A DNA stretch of 64,000 nt, from assembly GCF_010365305.1 (NCBI RefSeq), contig NZ_CP048279.1, forward strand, positions 1,054,001 to 1,118,000, in the 5' to 3' direction. Position numbers and translations under genes: made by a program. Under the pieces are notes generated by a model. That model did no database searches. It saw only the letters and a program-made list of their open reading frames with translations, and was not told the origin of the DNA. Source of the DNA: Staphylococcus sp. MI 10-1553. Lineage in GTDB: Bacteria; Bacillota; Bacilli; Staphylococcales; Staphylococcaceae. Shown piece after piece: positions 9,737 through 21,474 of the stretch; the first letter of the stretch is position 1; each line of letters opens with the position of its first letter.

Positions 9737-11404
9737 ATGATAACGAAGATCAACGGTAATCTATTTGCCGACATGATTATACAAGGGGCACAAAATTTAT
9801 CAAATAATGCTGACATGGTGGATGCATTAAATGTTTACCCTGTGCCTGACGGGGATACAGGTACAAACATGAATTTGTCAATGACTTCTGGACGTGAAGA
9901 AGTACAGGCGCATTTGACTGCTCATATTGGGAACTTAGGTAAAGCTTTTTCTAAAGGATTATTGATGGGCGCACGAGGCAATTCTGGTGTCATTCTATCT
10001 CAAATTTTCCGCGGATTTTCAAAAGCGTTAGAAGATAAACAAGAAATTGATGCCAAACAATTTGCGGAAAGTTTTGAAGCAGGTGTTAAAACAGCTTATA
10101 AAGCAGTCATGAAACCAGTGGAAGGTACGATTTTGACTGTCGCTAAAGATGCGGGTAAAGCAGCGGTTAAAAAAGCACAAGAAACAGACGATTGTTTGGA
10201 AGTAATGACGTACGTTTATGAAGAAGCGCAAAAGTCACTCGAAAACACGCCAAATTTATTGCCAGTACTTAAAGAAGTCGGCGTCGTGGATAGTGGTGGT
10301 AAAGGCCTTACATTAGTTTATGAAGGTTTTCTCAAAGCGATGAAAGGTGAAAAAATTGTCGCAGAAGCACCGAAAGTCGATCGTGAAGCTTTCTTTAATG
10401 ATGTACATGATTTCCATGGTGTCATTGATACAGAAGATATCGTCTATGGTTATTGTACAGAAATGATGGTGCGTTTCGAAGTAGATAAAGCACCGTTTGA
10501 TGAGGCGGATTTTAGACAAGAAATGAGCCAATTTGGAGATTCGCTATTGGTGATTAGTGACGACGAAATTGTGAAAGTTCATGTCCATACAGAAACACCA
10601 GGTGAAGTCTTCACATTCGGTCAAAAGTATGGTGAATTGATTAAAGTTAAAGCTGAAAATATGCGTGAACAACATCGTGAAGTATTACGTAAAGAAGCAG
10701 CACATCAATCTAAAACAAAAAATACAAATGATACAACAACACAAACTGTAGAAAAAGCAGTCATTACAATTTCAATGGGTGACGGCATTACAAAGCTGTT
10801 CAAATCAATGGGCGCGACACATGTCATTAGTGGCGGCCAAACGATGAACCCTTCAACTGAAGACATTGTCAAAGTGATTAACGACAGTGGTTGTAAGCGT
10901 GCCATTATTTTACCGAATAATAAAAATATTCAAATGGCAAGTCAGCAGGCGGCAAACATTGTTGAAGCTGAAACAATCATTATTCCAACACGTACTGTCC
11001 CACAAGGTATCGCAGCAATGTTCCATTATGACGAAAGTGCAGATCTAGCGACAAACGAAGAAGCTATGACTGCAGCCATCGACGACGTACAATCAGGTGC
11101 AATGACTTATGCGGTTAGAGATACGAAATTTGACGGTATCGAAATTGAAAAAGGTGCTTTCATGGGACTTGTAGAAGATAAAATCATCGCAAGTGACCGC
11201 GACAAGCAAACCGTATTAAAAGATACTTTAAATCACATGTTAAGTGAAGATAGTGAAATTTTAACGATTATCACAGGTGAAGAAGCGGATAGCGCGTTAA
11301 CAGACTGGATTGAAACATTTGTAGGTGAGCACTATGAAGACGTTGAAGTTGAAGTTCAAGACGGTCAACAGCCAATTTATCCATACTTATTTGCAGTAGA
11401 ATAG
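9737..11404 (+). CDS. fakA: fatty acid kinase catalytic subunit FakA
   Basis: 555 residues. The N-terminal DhaL-type kinase domain carries [16 protein letters not shown] and [17 protein letters not shown], which bind Mg-ATP. A middle domain and a C-terminal DegV/EDD-like region follow. FakA phosphorylates fatty acids presented by FakB, feeding exogenous fatty acids to PlsX/PlsY and modulating virulence regulators. Starts 12 bases after yloU with an AGGAGG site. A terminator follows directly. Confidence 0.94.
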   Translation: MITKINGNLFADMIIQGAQNLSNNADMVDALNVYPVPDGDTGTNMNLSMTSGREEVQAHLTAHIGNLGKAFSKGLLMGARGNSGVILSQIFRGFSKALEDKQEIDAKQFAESFEAGVKTAYKAVMKPVEGTILTVAKDAGKAAVKKAQETDDCLEVMTYVYEEAQKSLENTPNLLPVLKEVGVVDSGGKGLTLVYEGFLKAMKGEKIVAEAPKVDREAFFNDVHDFHGVIDTEDIVYGYCTEMMVRFEVDKAPFDEADFRQEMSQFGDSLLVISDDEIVKVHVHTETPGEVFTFGQKYGELIKVKAENMREQHREVLRKEAAHQSKTKNTNDTTTQTVEKAVITISMGDGITKLFKSMGATHVISGGQTMNPSTEDIVKVINDSGCKRAIILPNNKNIQMASQQAANIVEAETIIIPTRTVPQGIAAMFHYDESADLATNEEAMTAAIDDVQSGAMTYAVRDTKFDGIEIEKGAFMGLVEDKIIASDRDKQTVLKDTLNHMLSEDSEILTIITGEEADSALTDWIETFVGEHYEDVEVEVQDGQQPIYPYLFAVE

Positions 11405-11421
11405 TTTGATTGATAGAACTT

Positions 11422-11463
11422 AAAAAGCATCAGACGACGTATCATCGTTGTTTGATGCTTTTT
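11422..11463 (+). terminator. terminator after fakA
   Basis: AAAAAGCATCA pairs with TGATGCTTTTT around a short loop. The A and T tracts make it potentially bidirectional. Confidence 0.85.
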
Positions 11464-12392
11464 GATGGTCGTTGGATTTTTCATTTTACATATTGTTTTC
11501 GTTAGTAGATTGACGCACTTAGCCTTTGCTTTCATAGGGGCTGAAGTCGGAGTGCTTTTTCGTCTTCAGCTGCTGTCTTGGCAGCCTTGCACGGTTCATG
11601 CAATCTGAGGTGAAGAAAACACACAGTAGCAACGTGGGAAATTAACTTTCCAAAACTTGATATGATACGTCTCCTTGATAATCGAAAATCAAAAGGTAAG
11701 TATTGTTTTTTACTTTGCATCAGGTGTTTTTTTTAATCTAGTGAATGGTATCGGTACCGCAGATTTAGGTTTTTGAAACGATGATGATTGAAACATGGTG
11801 TTTTTGATTTTTTGATTTGTATCGGGTGTTTGTTTAATTTTAGTAATTGGTATAGACGCTGTAGATGTGACTTTTTGAAACTGTGATGTTAAATAGTACT
11901 TTTAGTTTTCTTCGGTGCTTTTTAATACAGAAGTGTACTTGTCTAGGAATTGAGTCTTATGAAAGGTTCTTAGACAACAAGTGGACATGCTGGTGATGTA
12001 TCATGACAGTTAAAACCTATGACAGAGATTGCCAAAACCATCCGAGACTCCTGAGGCATAGAGGCGAAACTGAAAATCCAATTCGGCATCCACCGCATGT
12101 ACACCACAATCAAGCCGAATTGAGTTGAAGTGAGCCACCTAGAACGCGAGGGTGATCAAGCAATCAAAACAACTGAAATGTCAAAAAGATTCATATCTCA
12201 TGAGTCGGAATGTCTAAAGCAACGTATCTGATGTATTGAAATGTCAAAATCAATGTATCCAATGCACTGAAATGTATCAAACCCACATGCACCAAAACCA
12301 TACATATCAAACCCACACATCAAAAACACCAAATGTTCAAAACCACAAAGGCAAAACACCACAATCAAACACAAAAATAAAAAATCAACAAA
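11464..12392. other. roughly 0.9-kb intergenic region without a gene
   Basis: No supported gene. It contains two diverged tandem units (11717-11918), a degenerate inverted piece of the dispersed repeat family (CCGAGACTCCTGAGG near 12040, AGAACGCGAG near 12140), a 9-base inverted repeat CAATTCGGC/GCCGAATTG (12079/12114), and from about 12280 to 12390 a strand almost free of G (A and C rich). The one long reading frame across the last part is low-complexity and looks spurious. Confidence 0.6.
11717..11918 (+). repeat. two diverged tandem units of about 100 bases
   Basis: The unit starting GCATCAGGTGTTTTTTTTAA (11717) and the one starting GTATCGGGTGTTTGTTTAA (about 11819) share the order GGTGTTT, AATGGTAT or ATTGGTAT, GTAGAT or GCAGAT, TTTTTGAAAC, GTGATG or GATGATG. 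This looks like an old tandem duplication, not coding. Confidence 0.5.
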
Positions 12393-12422
12393 ATGACATT
12401 ATACAAAGAACATTGATATAAT
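12393..12422 (+). promoter_or_regulatory. promoter of the serine dehydratase-recG unit
   Basis: TATAAT at 12417-12422, 18 bases after ATGACA (12393-12398, four of six consensus). It lies 40 bases upstream of the sdaAB start, with AGGGGGAG as ribosome site. Confidence 0.55.
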
Positions 12423-12462
12423 AAAGAGACACATTTGATGGTCAAAAACAGGGGGAGCAAAA

Positions 12463-13128
12463 ATGAAATATAAAAGCGTATTTGATATTATCGGACCAAC
12501 CATGGTAGGCCCGTCATCTTCACATACAGCAGGTGCTGTCAGAATCGGACTTGTCGCAAGAGATCTATTCGGCAAACAACCAGAACGCGCAGACATCTAC
12601 CTATATGGCTCATTTATGGAAACATACAAAGGACATGGTACAGATGTCGCATTAGTCGGGGGATTACTCGGCTATGATACGGATGACGATCGCATTGAAA
12701 CGAGTCTCGAAACTGCAAAAGAGGCCGGAATGCGCGTACACTTTATTGAAATGAGTGAAGAACGTTCACATCCGAACACAGCGATTATCGATATGACAGA
12801 TGGAGAGAAAAATATTTCTGTCGAAGGTGTATCGATTGGTGGCGGTAAAATAGAAATTGTCGCGATAAACGGTTTTCCATTGGCAATTAGTGGTAACTAT
12901 CCGACACTACTTGTATTTCACCAAGATACATTTGGCACGATTGGTAAAGTTGCCAATATTTTAGGTGATGACGGTATTAACGTCGGGAGTATGCAAGTGT
13001 CACGAAAAGAAAAAGGTGACCAAGCGTTAATGACATGTGAACTGGACGATGAAGTGAATGACAAGATTTTAGATTCAATTCGACAAGTTCCAGGTGTCGT
13101 AACAGTTTCGTTGATGGGGGATAATTAA
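12463..13128 (+). CDS. sdaAB: L-serine dehydratase, iron-sulfur type, beta subunit
   Basis: 221 residues. The N-terminal signature GPTMVGPSSSHTAGAVRIG marks the beta chain of the [4Fe-4S] L-serine dehydratase, and a C-terminal ACT domain (about residues 148-220, starting near FGTIGKVANIL) may bind serine. With the alpha subunit it deaminates L-serine to pyruvate and ammonia. The alpha-subunit gene begins on the next base. Confidence 0.95.
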   Translation: MKYKSVFDIIGPTMVGPSSSHTAGAVRIGLVARDLFGKQPERADIYLYGSFMETYKGHGTDVALVGGLLGYDTDDDRIETSLETAKEAGMRVHFIEMSEERSHPNTAIIDMTDGEKNISVEGVSIGGGKIEIVAINGFPLAISGNYPTLLVFHQDTFGTIGKVANILGDDGINVGSMQVSRKEKGDQALMTCELDDEVNDKILDSIRQVPGVVTVSLMGDN

Positions 13129-14016
13129 ATGATGACAGACGTGAAAATGTTTAAAAGTGTAAAAGAATTAATTGAGAGATGTGAAGCGGAGAATAAAGCG
13201 ATCTATGAAGTGATGCTAGAACAAGAAATGGCTGTAACGGGCATGACAGCTGAAGAAGTGTATACGCACATGGATCACAATTTACAAACGATGGAGAATG
13301 CACTTGAAGAAGGATTGGCAGGTGTCACTTCAAAAACAGGATTAACGGGTGGCGATGCGGTCTTAATGAAACAATATATCGAAAGTGGTAACGCATTAGC
13401 AGGTAATTTGGTGTTAGATGCAGTAAGTAAAGCTGTTGCGACGAATGAAGTGAATGCGGCGATGGGTAAAATCTGTGCAACACCTACTGCGGGTTCTGCT
13501 GGCGTTGTTCCTGGCGTTTTATTTTCGCTTAAAAATAGATTACAATTAAACCGACAAGATATGTTGAACTTTTTACTGACGTCGGGTGCTTTTGGTTTCG
13601 TTGTTGCGAACAATGCGTCTATTTCTGGTGCGGCAGGTGGCTGTCAAGCAGAAGTCGGTTCAGCAAGCGCAATGGCAACAGCGGCAATCGTGGAAGCAGC
13701 TGGCGGGACACCGCAACAATCTGCGGAAGGTTTTGCGATTTGTCTTAAAAATATGTTAGGTCTCGTATGTGATCCAGTGGCAGGCTTAGTTGAAGTACCT
13801 TGTGTGAAACGTAATGCAGCTGGGGCGTCCAATGCGATTGTGTCAGCAGATATGGCGTTGGCAGGCATTACATCTCGCATTCCAACAGATGAAGTCATTG
13901 ATGCGATGTATAAAATTGGTCAAACGATGCCGTCTGCTTTGCGTGAAACAGGTCGTGGTGGCTTAGCAGGTACACCAACAGGTCAGCGATTAAAACAACA
14001 GATTTTTGGTGATTAA
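13129..14016 (+). CDS. sdaAA: L-serine dehydratase, iron-sulfur type, alpha subunit
   Basis: 295 residues. Likely cluster-binding cysteines lie in [27 protein letters not shown] and [16 protein letters not shown], the conserved catalytic-core motifs. Two adjacent ATGs leave the exact start open by one codon. It ends two bases before recG. Confidence 0.95.
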   Translation: MMTDVKMFKSVKELIERCEAENKAIYEVMLEQEMAVTGMTAEEVYTHMDHNLQTMENALEEGLAGVTSKTGLTGGDAVLMKQYIESGNALAGNLVLDAVSKAVATNEVNAAMGKICATPTAGSAGVVPGVLFSLKNRLQLNRQDMLNFLLTSGAFGFVVANNASISGAAGGCQAEVGSASAMATAAIVEAAGGTPQQSAEGFAICLKNMLGLVCDPVAGLVEVPCVKRNAAGASNAIVSADMALAGITSRIPTDEVIDAMYKIGQTMPSALRETGRGGLAGTPTGQRLKQQIFGD

Positions 14017-14018
14017 TA

Positions 14019-16064
14019 ATGACAAAATTAAACCTCATTGAAAATCCTTATGCGCTTAAGGACATCAAAGGGTTAGGCCCAAAGCGGTTGGCCATTTTAA
14101 ACGAAATGAATATTCATACCATTCAAGATTTGGTGCTCTATTTACCGACGCGTTATGAAGATAATACGTTGGTTGATTTGACGACGGCTGAAGATGAATC
14201 CAATGTGACAGTTCGCGGGGAAGTGTATTCGACCCCCACTGTCGCTTTTTTTGGAAGAAATCGTTCAAAATTGACAGTCCATTTAATGATTAATGGGATT
14301 GCGGTAAAAGTGGTGTTCTTCAATCAACCGTATTTGAAAAATAAAATTCAGTTGCATGAAACGGTCGGCATTAAAGGGAAATGGTCTCGCCGTAAACAAG
14401 AAATCAATGGTCAGAAAATGTTTTTTGATTTATCACAGTTAGCGGATGCGCAGTTTACACCCGTGTACCGTGTGAAAGAAGGGTTAAAACAAAAAACGTT
14501 ACGAGATATGATAAAACAAACGCTGCAAGACATTACAATTCATGAATGGTTGCCGCCATCGATGCGCGAACAATACAAGTTAGAAACGTTACATGATACA
14601 CTACATGCCCTTCATGAAGCGAAAGATCAGCAGTCATTATTGCGTGCACGTCGGACGTTTGCTTTTACAGAGTTTTTTATGTTTGAGCTTCGTATGCAGT
14701 GGCTCAATCGTATGGAAAAAATGTCAGAAGAAGCGATAGAAGTGCATTACGACATTCAGCAAGTTAAAGCGTTTATAGAGATGTTGCCCTTTGAACTAAC
14801 AGAGGGCCAAAAACAAAGTGTGAATGAGATCTTTCGTGATTTGAAAGCACCGATACGTATGCACCGTTTATTACAAGGGGATGTGGGCTCTGGTAAAACG
14901 GTAGTAGCGGCAATTTGTATGTATGCGATGAAAACAGCTGGGTATCAGTCTGCATTAATGGTGCCGACAGAGATTTTAGCGGAACAACATGCGGAAAGTT
15001 TAGTCGAATTATTTGGACCGTTTATGAACGTAGCGCTGTTAACAGGCTCTGTCAAAGGGAAAAAACGTCAACTCCTACTTGAACAGTTAGCGAATGGTGA
15101 AATTGATTGTTTAATTGGCACACATGCGCTCATTCAAGATGATGTGGCGTTTCACAATGTCGGGCTTGTGATTACGGATGAACAGCATCGTTTTGGGGTG
15201 CAACAACGTCAAAAATTACGTGAAAAAGGCGCACTAAGCAATGTCCTCTTTATGACCGCAACACCTATTCCGAGAACGCTCGCCATTTCAGTATTTGGTG
15301 AGATGGATGTGTCATCAATTAAAAGTTTACCAAAAGGACGTAAACCGATTGAAACATACTGGGTAAAGCATGAGCAATATGTCCAAGTCATTGAACATAT
15401 GGAACGCGAATTGCGACAAGGGAGACAGGCGTATGTGATTTCACCACTGATCGAAAGCTCGGAACATTTAGAAGACGTCCAAAATGCGATTGCACTGTAT
15501 GAAAACTTACAAGCGGCGTTACCACAGCGTCGTATCGGCTTATTGCATGGGAAAATGAATGCAGATGAAAAAGATGACGTGATGCATCGGTATAGTGCAC
15601 ATAAACTCGATGTCCTTGTCGCAACGACCGTCGTCGAAGTAGGTGTGAACGTGCCAAATGCGACCTTTATGATGATTTATGATGCGGATCGTTTCGGTTT
15701 GTCGACGTTGCATCAATTGCGTGGTCGTGTTGGCCGTAGTGATTTTCAAAGTTATTGTGTGCTGATTGCTTCTCCTAAGACAGAAACAGGGATTGAGCGC
15801 ATGCAAATTATGACACAAACGACGGATGGGTTTGAATTGAGTGAGAAAGATTTAGAAATGCGGGGCCCTGGTGATTTCTTTGGTGTAAAACAAAGTGGCT
15901 TGCCTGACTTTTTAGTGGGGAATTTGGTCGAGGATTATCGCATGTTAGAAGTAGCGAGAGATGAAGCGGCCCAACTAATGCAATCGGGGGCGTTTTTTAC
16001 GGATGAATTTGAACGGTTGCGGACGTTTATTGAAGATAAAGTGTTGTACCAAAGCTTTGATTAA
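14019..16064 (+). CDS. recG: ATP-dependent DNA helicase RecG
   Basis: 681 residues. An N-terminal OB/wedge domain (from about residue 60) is followed by two helicase lobes: Walker [12 protein letters not shown] (about 287-297), DEQH box in [10 protein letters not shown], motif [12 protein letters not shown], and motif VI in QLRGRVGRS. RecG remodels stalled forks and Holliday junctions. Directly downstream of sdaAA, as in other staphylococci. Confidence 0.96.
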   Translation: MTKLNLIENPYALKDIKGLGPKRLAILNEMNIHTIQDLVLYLPTRYEDNTLVDLTTAEDESNVTVRGEVYSTPTVAFFGRNRSKLTVHLMINGIAVKVVFFNQPYLKNKIQLHETVGIKGKWSRRKQEINGQKMFFDLSQLADAQFTPVYRVKEGLKQKTLRDMIKQTLQDITIHEWLPPSMREQYKLETLHDTLHALHEAKDQQSLLRARRTFAFTEFFMFELRMQWLNRMEKMSEEAIEVHYDIQQVKAFIEMLPFELTEGQKQSVNEIFRDLKAPIRMHRLLQGDVGSGKTVVAAICMYAMKTAGYQSALMVPTEILAEQHAESLVELFGPFMNVALLTGSVKGKKRQLLLEQLANGEIDCLIGTHALIQDDVAFHNVGLVITDEQHRFGVQQRQKLREKGALSNVLFMTATPIPRTLAISVFGEMDVSSIKSLPKGRKPIETYWVKHEQYVQVIEHMERELRQGRQAYVISPLIESSEHLEDVQNAIALYENLQAALPQRRIGLLHGKMNADEKDDVMHRYSAHKLDVLVATTVVEVGVNVPNATFMMIYDADRFGLSTLHQLRGRVGRSDFQSYCVLIASPKTETGIERMQIMTQTTDGFELSEKDLEMRGPGDFFGVKQSGLPDFLVGNLVEDYRMLEVARDEAAQLMQSGAFFTDEFERLRTFIEDKVLYQSFD

Positions 16065-16114
16065 TTGGTGGAAAATGTTATGACCCCCGCGTGTTGATGT
16101 GACATGAAATCATT

Positions 16115-16142
16115 TTGAACTGCGCTGTAAACATGTTAAAAT
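16115..16142 (+). promoter_or_regulatory. promoter of the fapR-plsX-fabD-fabG operon
   Basis: TTGAAC (16115-16120), 16-base spacer, TAAAAT (16137-16142). The predicted start of transcription falls just before the FapR operator. Confidence 0.6.
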
Positions 16143-16154
16143 GAAATGGAGTCA

Positions 16155-16174
16155 ATTAAGACTTGGTACTAAAT
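16155..16174 (+). promoter_or_regulatory. FapR operator
   Basis: The complement reads ATTTAGTACCAAGTCTTAAT, which fits the known FapR box (TTAGTA-CC-N-AGTCTTAA type palindrome). It lies just downstream of the -10 box and 15 bases before fapR, so binding would block transcription. Malonyl-CoA relieves FapR repression in this family. Confidence 0.85.
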
Positions 16175-16189
16175 TTGGGTGGCGATGAT

Positions 16190-16750
16190 GTGAAAAAGAC
16201 GAAAGATGAAAGACGTACACTAATTGAAACTACCATCCAGCAAAATCCATTTATCACTGATCAAGCTTTGAGTGACATGTTTGAAGTGAGTATACAGACG
16301 ATACGCCTTGATCGGAGTCAGTTACAAATTCCTGAACTTCGAGAGCGCGTTAAAAATGTAGCAAAAGATCAATATCAAAATATTAGTGCCCTTGAAGATC
16401 AAGACATTATAGGGGATATCGTATCTTTAGAACCTAATTTATCAGGGAAGTCGATTATGACGATTTCGAAAAAAGATGTCTTTACGAGAAATGCGATTGC
16501 ACGTGGACATGTGTTGTTTGCACAAGCGAATTCATTATGTGTCGCAATAGTTAAACATGCATCCGTATTGACGAAAGAAAGTCATATCCACTTTGTCAAA
16601 CCTGTACAATTAGGCGATGTCGTTGTTGCAGAAGCGGAAGTCCAATTTCATGATGATAAATATTATGAAATGTGTGTGACGTCATTCGTTGCGCAAGAAA
16701 AAGTCTTTGAAGGTCTATTTAAAATGTATTACATAAGCGAGGATGAATAA
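16190..16750 (+). CDS. fapR: fatty acid and phospholipid biosynthesis repressor FapR
   Basis: 186 residues from GTG 16190, chosen for GGGTGG 7 bases upstream and the match to the known N-terminus; a longer frame starts at 16163 inside the operator region. An N-terminal helix-turn-helix ([18 protein letters not shown]) is joined to a hot-dog-fold ligand domain ([16 protein letters not shown]), which in the family binds malonyl-CoA. First gene of its own regulated operon. Confidence 0.95.
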   Translation: MKKTKDERRTLIETTIQQNPFITDQALSDMFEVSIQTIRLDRSQLQIPELRERVKNVAKDQYQNISALEDQDIIGDIVSLEPNLSGKSIMTISKKDVFTRNAIARGHVLFAQANSLCVAIVKHASVLTKESHIHFVKPVQLGDVVVAEAEVQFHDDKYYEMCVTSFVAQEKVFEGLFKMYYISEDE

Positions 16751-16751
16751 G

Positions 16752-17738
16752 ATGGTAAAACTAGCTGTAGATATGATGGGTGGCGACGATGCCCCTCACA
16801 TCGTACTTGAAGCTGTTGAAAAAGCGATTCAAGATTTCGATGATTTGGAGATTATTCTTTTCGGTGATGAAAAGCAATGTCATTTAAACCATCCAAGAGT
16901 CGAAATACGTCATACGACTGAAGAGATTTCAATGGAAGATGAGCCAGTACGTGCCATTAAACGTAAAAAAGATAGCTCGATGGTTCGTATGGCTGAAGCA
17001 GTGAAAAATGGAGAAGCAGACGGATGTGTCTCAGCAGGTAACACAGGTGCACTCATGTCGGTAGGCCTGTTTATTGTAGGTCGTTTGCCGGGGGTTGCGC
17101 GACCAGCGTTGGTCGTTACTTTGCCAACAGTGAGCGGTAATGGTGTCGTATTTTTAGATGTCGGTGCAAATGCCGATGCGAAAGCGGATCATTTGTATCA
17201 AAATGCGGTACTCGGTCATATTTATGCGCAAAAGTTAAGAGGCATTGCAGAACCGAGAGTGGCATTACTTAATATTGGGACAGAGGATAAAAAAGGAAAT
17301 AGCTTAACAAAAGAAGCATTTCGCTTAATGTCTGAAACGGACCAATTCAAATTTACGGGCAATATTGAAGCAAAATCGATTATGGAAGATGAAGCTGACG
17401 TTATTGTGACAGATGGTTTTACAGGTAATATCGTGTTGAAAAACTTAGAAGGTACAGCCAAATCATTCGGTAAAATTTTGAAAAATGATTTGTTATCGAG
17501 CCTTAAAAATAAATTAGCAGCACTAGTCGTGAAAGATGACATTAAACGTATCGCAAAACAATTGGACTATTCCGAATATGGCGGTTCAGTGTTGTTAGGA
17601 TTGGACGGTATCGTGGTCAAAGCGCACGGCAGTTCAAATGCAAAGGCGTTTTATTCAGCGATTCGTCAAGCGAAAATTGCTGGTGAAACGAAAATTGTCG
17701 AAAATATGAGAGCAAAGGTGGGCGACACTGATGAGTAA
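16752..17738 (+). CDS. plsX: phosphate acyltransferase PlsX
   Basis: 328 residues from ATG 16752 ([13 protein letters not shown]), the family N-terminus; a frame-matched ATG at 16743 lies inside fapR. Conserved motifs include [10 protein letters not shown] and [14 protein letters not shown], and [12 protein letters not shown]. The enzyme converts acyl-ACP to acyl-phosphate for PlsY, and is the point where FakA-derived acyl-phosphate also enters. It overlaps fabD by 8 bases. Confidence 0.96.
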   Translation: MVKLAVDMMGGDDAPHIVLEAVEKAIQDFDDLEIILFGDEKQCHLNHPRVEIRHTTEEISMEDEPVRAIKRKKDSSMVRMAEAVKNGEADGCVSAGNTGALMSVGLFIVGRLPGVARPALVVTLPTVSGNGVVFLDVGANADAKADHLYQNAVLGHIYAQKLRGIAEPRVALLNIGTEDKKGNSLTKEAFRLMSETDQFKFTGNIEAKSIMEDEADVIVTDGFTGNIVLKNLEGTAKSFGKILKNDLLSSLKNKLAALVVKDDIKRIAKQLDYSEYGGSVLLGLDGIVVKAHGSSNAKAFYSAIRQAKIAGETKIVENMRAKVGDTDE

Positions 17739-18657
17739 AACCGTGTTGATGTTCCCTGGACAAGGGGCACAAAAGGTAGGCATGGCACAAGATTTGTATC
17801 AACAAGATGAAGCAGCGACGAAAATTTTAGAAGCAGCTGCTGAACAAATGCCATTTAACATACTTGAGACGATGTTTGAAGACCCAAACCAAGTGTTAGG
17901 GCAAACTGAAAATACACAACCTGCACTGTTAACACATAGCATGGCACTTTATGCTGCGATGGGTCAACCGACTGCGGATTATACGATTGGTCACAGTTTA
18001 GGCGAGTATTCAAGCCTTGTGATGAGCGGTGTTTTAAAGTTTGAAGCTGCCGTAAAAATCGTTCGTAAACGTGGGGAATTGATGGCACAAGCATTTCCTA
18101 ATGGTGTCGGCGGTATGGCTGCAGTATTAGGTTTATCATTTGATGAAGTGAAGGCCATTTGTGATCAAATCTCAATAGAAGATGCCGTCGTCGAGCCTGC
18201 CAATATTAATGCGCCAGGACAAATCGTTGTGTCAGGTCATAAAGTTGCTGTGGATCGTTTAGTGAGTGAAGGTAAATCACTTGGTGCGAAAAGAGTGATG
18301 CCATTAGACGTTTCTGGACCGTTTCATTCGTCTATGATGCAAGTGATTGAAGATGAATTTAAAACGTATATCGATCAATTTGAATGGCATGATGCGACAA
18401 CGCCAGTCGTACAAAATGTTCATGCAAGACCTGAAACAGATGCAGAAACGATTAAACAACATATGGTGAAACAATTGTATTCGCCTGTGCAATTTATCGA
18501 CTCTGTTCAATGGTTAATCAATCAAGGTGTGGATCATTTCATTGAAGTCGGTCCGAACAAAGTATTATCAGGTTTAGTTAAAAAAATGAGTAGAGATGTG
18601 AAAATAACTTCGATTCAAACGCTCGAAGATGTAAAGGAATGGATTGGAAATGAGTAA
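17731..18657 (+). CDS. fabD: malonyl-CoA:ACP transacylase FabD
   Basis: 308 residues. Catalytic serine motif [11 protein letters not shown] (about residue 90), N-terminal [11 protein letters not shown], and catalytic histidine in SGPFHSSMM. It loads malonate onto ACP. Overlaps plsX upstream and fabG downstream, showing tight translational coupling in the FapR operon. Confidence 0.96.
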   Translation: MSKTVLMFPGQGAQKVGMAQDLYQQDEAATKILEAAAEQMPFNILETMFEDPNQVLGQTENTQPALLTHSMALYAAMGQPTADYTIGHSLGEYSSLVMSGVLKFEAAVKIVRKRGELMAQAFPNGVGGMAAVLGLSFDEVKAICDQISIEDAVVEPANINAPGQIVVSGHKVAVDRLVSEGKSLGAKRVMPLDVSGPFHSSMMQVIEDEFKTYIDQFEWHDATTPVVQNVHARPETDAETIKQHMVKQLYSPVQFIDSVQWLINQGVDHFIEVGPNKVLSGLVKKMSRDVKITSIQTLEDVKEWIGNE

Positions 18658-19387
18658 AGTTGCATTAGTTACAGGAGCTTCACGTGGGATTGGCCGTAGT
18701 ATTGCATTACAACTTGCTGAAGAAGGTTACAATGTTGTCGTTAACTACGCTGGTAACCAAGAAAAAGCGGAGGCCGTCGTTGAAGAAATTAAAAATAAAG
18801 GTGTCGAAAGTGTTGCCATGCAAGCCAATGTCGCAAATGGCGATGAAGTGAAAGCGATGATTAAAGAAATCGTCAAAACTTTAGGTTCACTCGACGTTCT
18901 TGTCAACAACGCAGGTATTACGAGAGACAACTTGCTAATGAGAATGAAAGAACATGAGTGGGATGATGTGATTGATACAAACTTAAAAGGTGTCTTTAAC
19001 TGTATCCAAAAAGCAACACCACAAATGTTGAAACAACGTGCTGGACGCATTATCAACTTAACAAGTGTTGTCGGTGCAGTGGGTAACCCAGGTCAAATTA
19101 ACTATGTGGCCTCTAAAGCAGGTGTCATTGGGATGACAAAAACTGCAGCGCGCGAATTGGCGTCACGTAACATTACTGTCAATGCCGTCGCTCCAGGCTT
19201 TATCGTTTCAGATATGACTGACGCGTTAAACGATGACTTGAAAGAGACGATGAAGACACAAATTCCATTAGGTCGTTTCGGTCAAGATACAGACATCGCG
19301 CATACAGTAGCATTTTTAGCTTCAGATAAAGCGGCTTATATTACAGGCCAAACGATTCATGTCAATGGCGGTATGCATATGGAATAA
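18644..19387 (+). CDS. fabG: 3-oxoacyl-ACP reductase FabG
   Basis: About 246 residues. SDR fold with [10 protein letters not shown] near the N-terminus, NNAG, and the catalytic YxxxK in NYVASKAG with the upstream serine in [13 protein letters not shown]-dependent reduction of 3-oxoacyl-ACP. TTG 18644 or ATG 18650 can be the start; AAAGGA at 18633-18638 sits better for the TTG. The frame overlaps fabD's end. Confidence 0.96.
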   Translation: MEMSKVALVTGASRGIGRSIALQLAEEGYNVVVNYAGNQEKAEAVVEEIKNKGVESVAMQANVANGDEVKAMIKEIVKTLGSLDVLVNNAGITRDNLLMRMKEHEWDDVIDTNLKGVFNCIQKATPQMLKQRAGRIINLTSVVGAVGNPGQINYVASKAGVIGMTKTAARELASRNITVNAVAPGFIVSDMTDALNDDLKETMKTQIPLGRFGQDTDIAHTVAFLASDKAAYITGQTIHVNGGMHME

Positions 19388-19615
19388 TCATGGCTGCGTT
19401 TTGAACATGAAATCCTGAGTTGAAACTAAGAATTTTGTTCACTGCGCATTTGATGTTAATGAAATGTATGTAGAACGCGGTGAACTTCATTGAAATGGGT
19501 TGTATTTAAGCCGATAAAATGGCAAAATATAACAGTCGAGTATTTCAATTCGATAAAAAAACGCGCAACATGCGTTACATAAACAGAGCATTTTTTTATA
19601 AGGAGGTGAAACAAC

Positions 19616-19849
19616 GTGGAAAACTTCGATAAAGTCAAAGACATCATCGTTGACCGTTTAGGCGTAGACGCTGACAAAGTCACTGAAGATGCATCTTTCA
19701 AAGACGATCTAGGCGCTGATTCACTTGATATCGCTGAGTTAGTAATGGAATTAGAAGATGAATTCGGTACTGAAATTCCAGATGAAGAAGCCGAAAAAAT
19801 CAACACAGTGGGAGACGCTGTTAATTACATTAATACACTTGAAAAATAA
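19616..19849 (+). CDS. acpP: acyl carrier protein
   Basis: 77 residues from GTG 19616 with a strong AAGGAGGTG site. The phosphopantetheine attachment serine is S36 in [11 protein letters not shown]. Highly acidic helical protein, essentially the staphylococcal ACP sequence. A 228-base gap separates it from fabG, so it may also have its own promoter. Confidence 0.97.
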   Translation: MENFDKVKDIIVDRLGVDADKVTEDASFKDDLGADSLDIAELVMELEDEFGTEIPDEEAEKINTVGDAVNYINTLEK

Positions 19850-19857
19850 TGATTATC

Positions 19858-19890
19858 GGAGCTGGGACATTAAGTTTCCTCAGCTCCTTT
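19858..19890 (+). terminator. terminator after acpP
   Basis: GGAGCTG and CAGCTCC form a stem, followed by TTTACTATATTTTG. Confidence 0.7.
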
Positions 19891-20739
19891 ACTATATTTT
19901 GTTGTGTATGCCAAGGAATTGGGATGGGACATAAAAAATTTTGATGCTATTGATGCAATATTTTTGTTAAACTTGCCCTCCCTATGATTTGTGGCTTTAG
20001 ATTGCCTTCATGGCTTCGCGTTCCTAGGGGCTGGCCCTTCAACTCACTAACGCTTGATTAAATTGTTACATTTGTTGATGCGTTAGTGGGTTTTGGGAGC
20101 AGTACAGAAATCTCATGTGCAACAAAGATTTCGTAGTACTGCCCCCGCAAGGCTGACTAGACTTCTCAAAAGCATGCGTATTGAGAAGTCAGACAGCTAC
20201 TGCGATAAACAGCAACCACTATTAAAGTAAAGAAGTGGCACTCATTCCCTCAGGAGTCTCAGCCTTCTGGGGAATCTTATATCAAATACAGCGGAACTGA
20301 GGTCAAGTTTTTGAAATCAAGAAACAATAGTATCAAATTTTCTATCCCATTCACCCTCATTTTTCGACTACTTTAAAATCATTAATCAGTCAAAAATATA
20401 TGAATGGATTGAGGCTTAAAATTTTTAAGTCCCAATCCCATCTCCATATGAACTTTAGAGTATGAGAAGTTTTAATGAATGGATAGGCTTCGGTTTTGAT
20501 ATCACGTATAATAGAAACAGGTATGGATTTTGGAAAGAAGGGTCTCACTTTTATTGAACACGATGACAATGTGATGTGCTCACTAAAAGTTTGGGAGCGT
20601 ATACGAAAATATAGGTCGTCACAGCTTGTAGTATCAAATGCGAGTGTTAAAAATATGATGTACAACTGATGATGGCTGGATTATCAAATAAAAAATGTCC
20701 ATGCATCTGATTGAAAGAAATAAAGGAGGAAATAATGGC
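19891..20739. other. roughly 0.85-kb intergenic region before rnc
   Basis: Holds hairpin repeat copy 2 (20010-20265). The rest is AT-rich with no convincing gene: short frames on both strands lack ribosome sites and known motifs. The rnc start is served by AAAGGAGG at about 20722. Confidence 0.55.
20010..20265 (+). repeat. dispersed intergenic hairpin repeat, copy 2
   Basis: Same family as 4500-4740. This fuller copy has both the large hairpin (GGGAGCAGTACAGAAATCT against AGATTTCGTAGTACTGCCCCC) and the smaller one, ACTTCTCAA/TTGAGAAGT, with a 13-base loop. It ends in CCCTCAGGAGTCTC. Confidence 0.8.
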
Positions 20740-21471
20740 ATGACGAAAGTGCGTAAGGAAACGCTCGTCGCTGAGTTTCGAGAGAATTTTGCGAAAAAAA
20801 TGAAAGCATTGAATTTGGCATATGAAAATATGTCACTTTATCAACAAGCTTTTTCACATTCTAGTTTTATTAATGACTTTAATATGGACCGTACTGAACA
20901 TAATGAACGGTTAGAGTTTTTAGGAGATGCTGTACTCGAATTAACTGTATCACGTTATTTATTCGATGCATTTCCGAAATTGCCTGAAGGAGATTTGACG
21001 AAAATGCGTGCCAATATCGTTTGTGAACCATCGCTCGTTGTTTTCGCGCAACATATTGATTTAATGCCGCTCATCTTGCTCGGTAAAGGTGAAGAAAAAA
21101 CAGGCGGTAGAACACGTCCGTCATTAGTCGCGGATGTCTTTGAAGCATTTGTAGGTGCACTGTATTTAGACCAAGGGCTTGAAGCGGTGTGGCACTTTGC
21201 AGAAGCTGTCATTTTTCCACACGTTAAAGGACGCCAACTGATTGGTGTTGTCGATTTTAAAACAAAATTTCAAGAATATGTTCATCAAAACTATTTAGGT
21301 GCTATCAAATATCGAATTGCGAAAGAAGAGGGACCTGCGCATAACAAAACGTTCACTTCCGAAATTTTATTAAATGGGGAAGCTGTCTCTCAAGGTGAAG
21401 GTCGTACGAAAAAAGAGTCTGAACAAAAAGCAGCCGAACAAGCATACTTATTGATGACACATAAGGAGTAG
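20740..21471 (+). CDS. rnc: ribonuclease III
   Basis: 243 residues from ATG 20740; AAAGGAGG lies about 10 bases upstream, and the frame can be extended to 20695 without support. RNase III signature [18 protein letters not shown] (about residues 62-79) with catalytic acids, then [15 protein letters not shown], and a C-terminal dsRNA-binding domain (about 170-240). Processes rRNA and double-stranded RNA. Followed by smc after 3 bases. Confidence 0.96.
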   Translation: MTKVRKETLVAEFRENFAKKMKALNLAYENMSLYQQAFSHSSFINDFNMDRTEHNERLEFLGDAVLELTVSRYLFDAFPKLPEGDLTKMRANIVCEPSLVVFAQHIDLMPLILLGKGEEKTGGRTRPSLVADVFEAFVGALYLDQGLEAVWHFAEAVIFPHVKGRQLIGVVDFKTKFQEYVHQNYLGAIKYRIAKEEGPAHNKTFTSEILLNGEAVSQGEGRTKKESEQKAAEQAYLLMTHKE

Positions 21472-21474
21472 AAT

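Noticed and set aside
12236..12421. 61-codon frame on the plus strand
   Set aside because: Low-complexity Gln/His/Thr/Asn translation from a G-poor stretch, no ribosome site, runs through the promoter of sdaAB.
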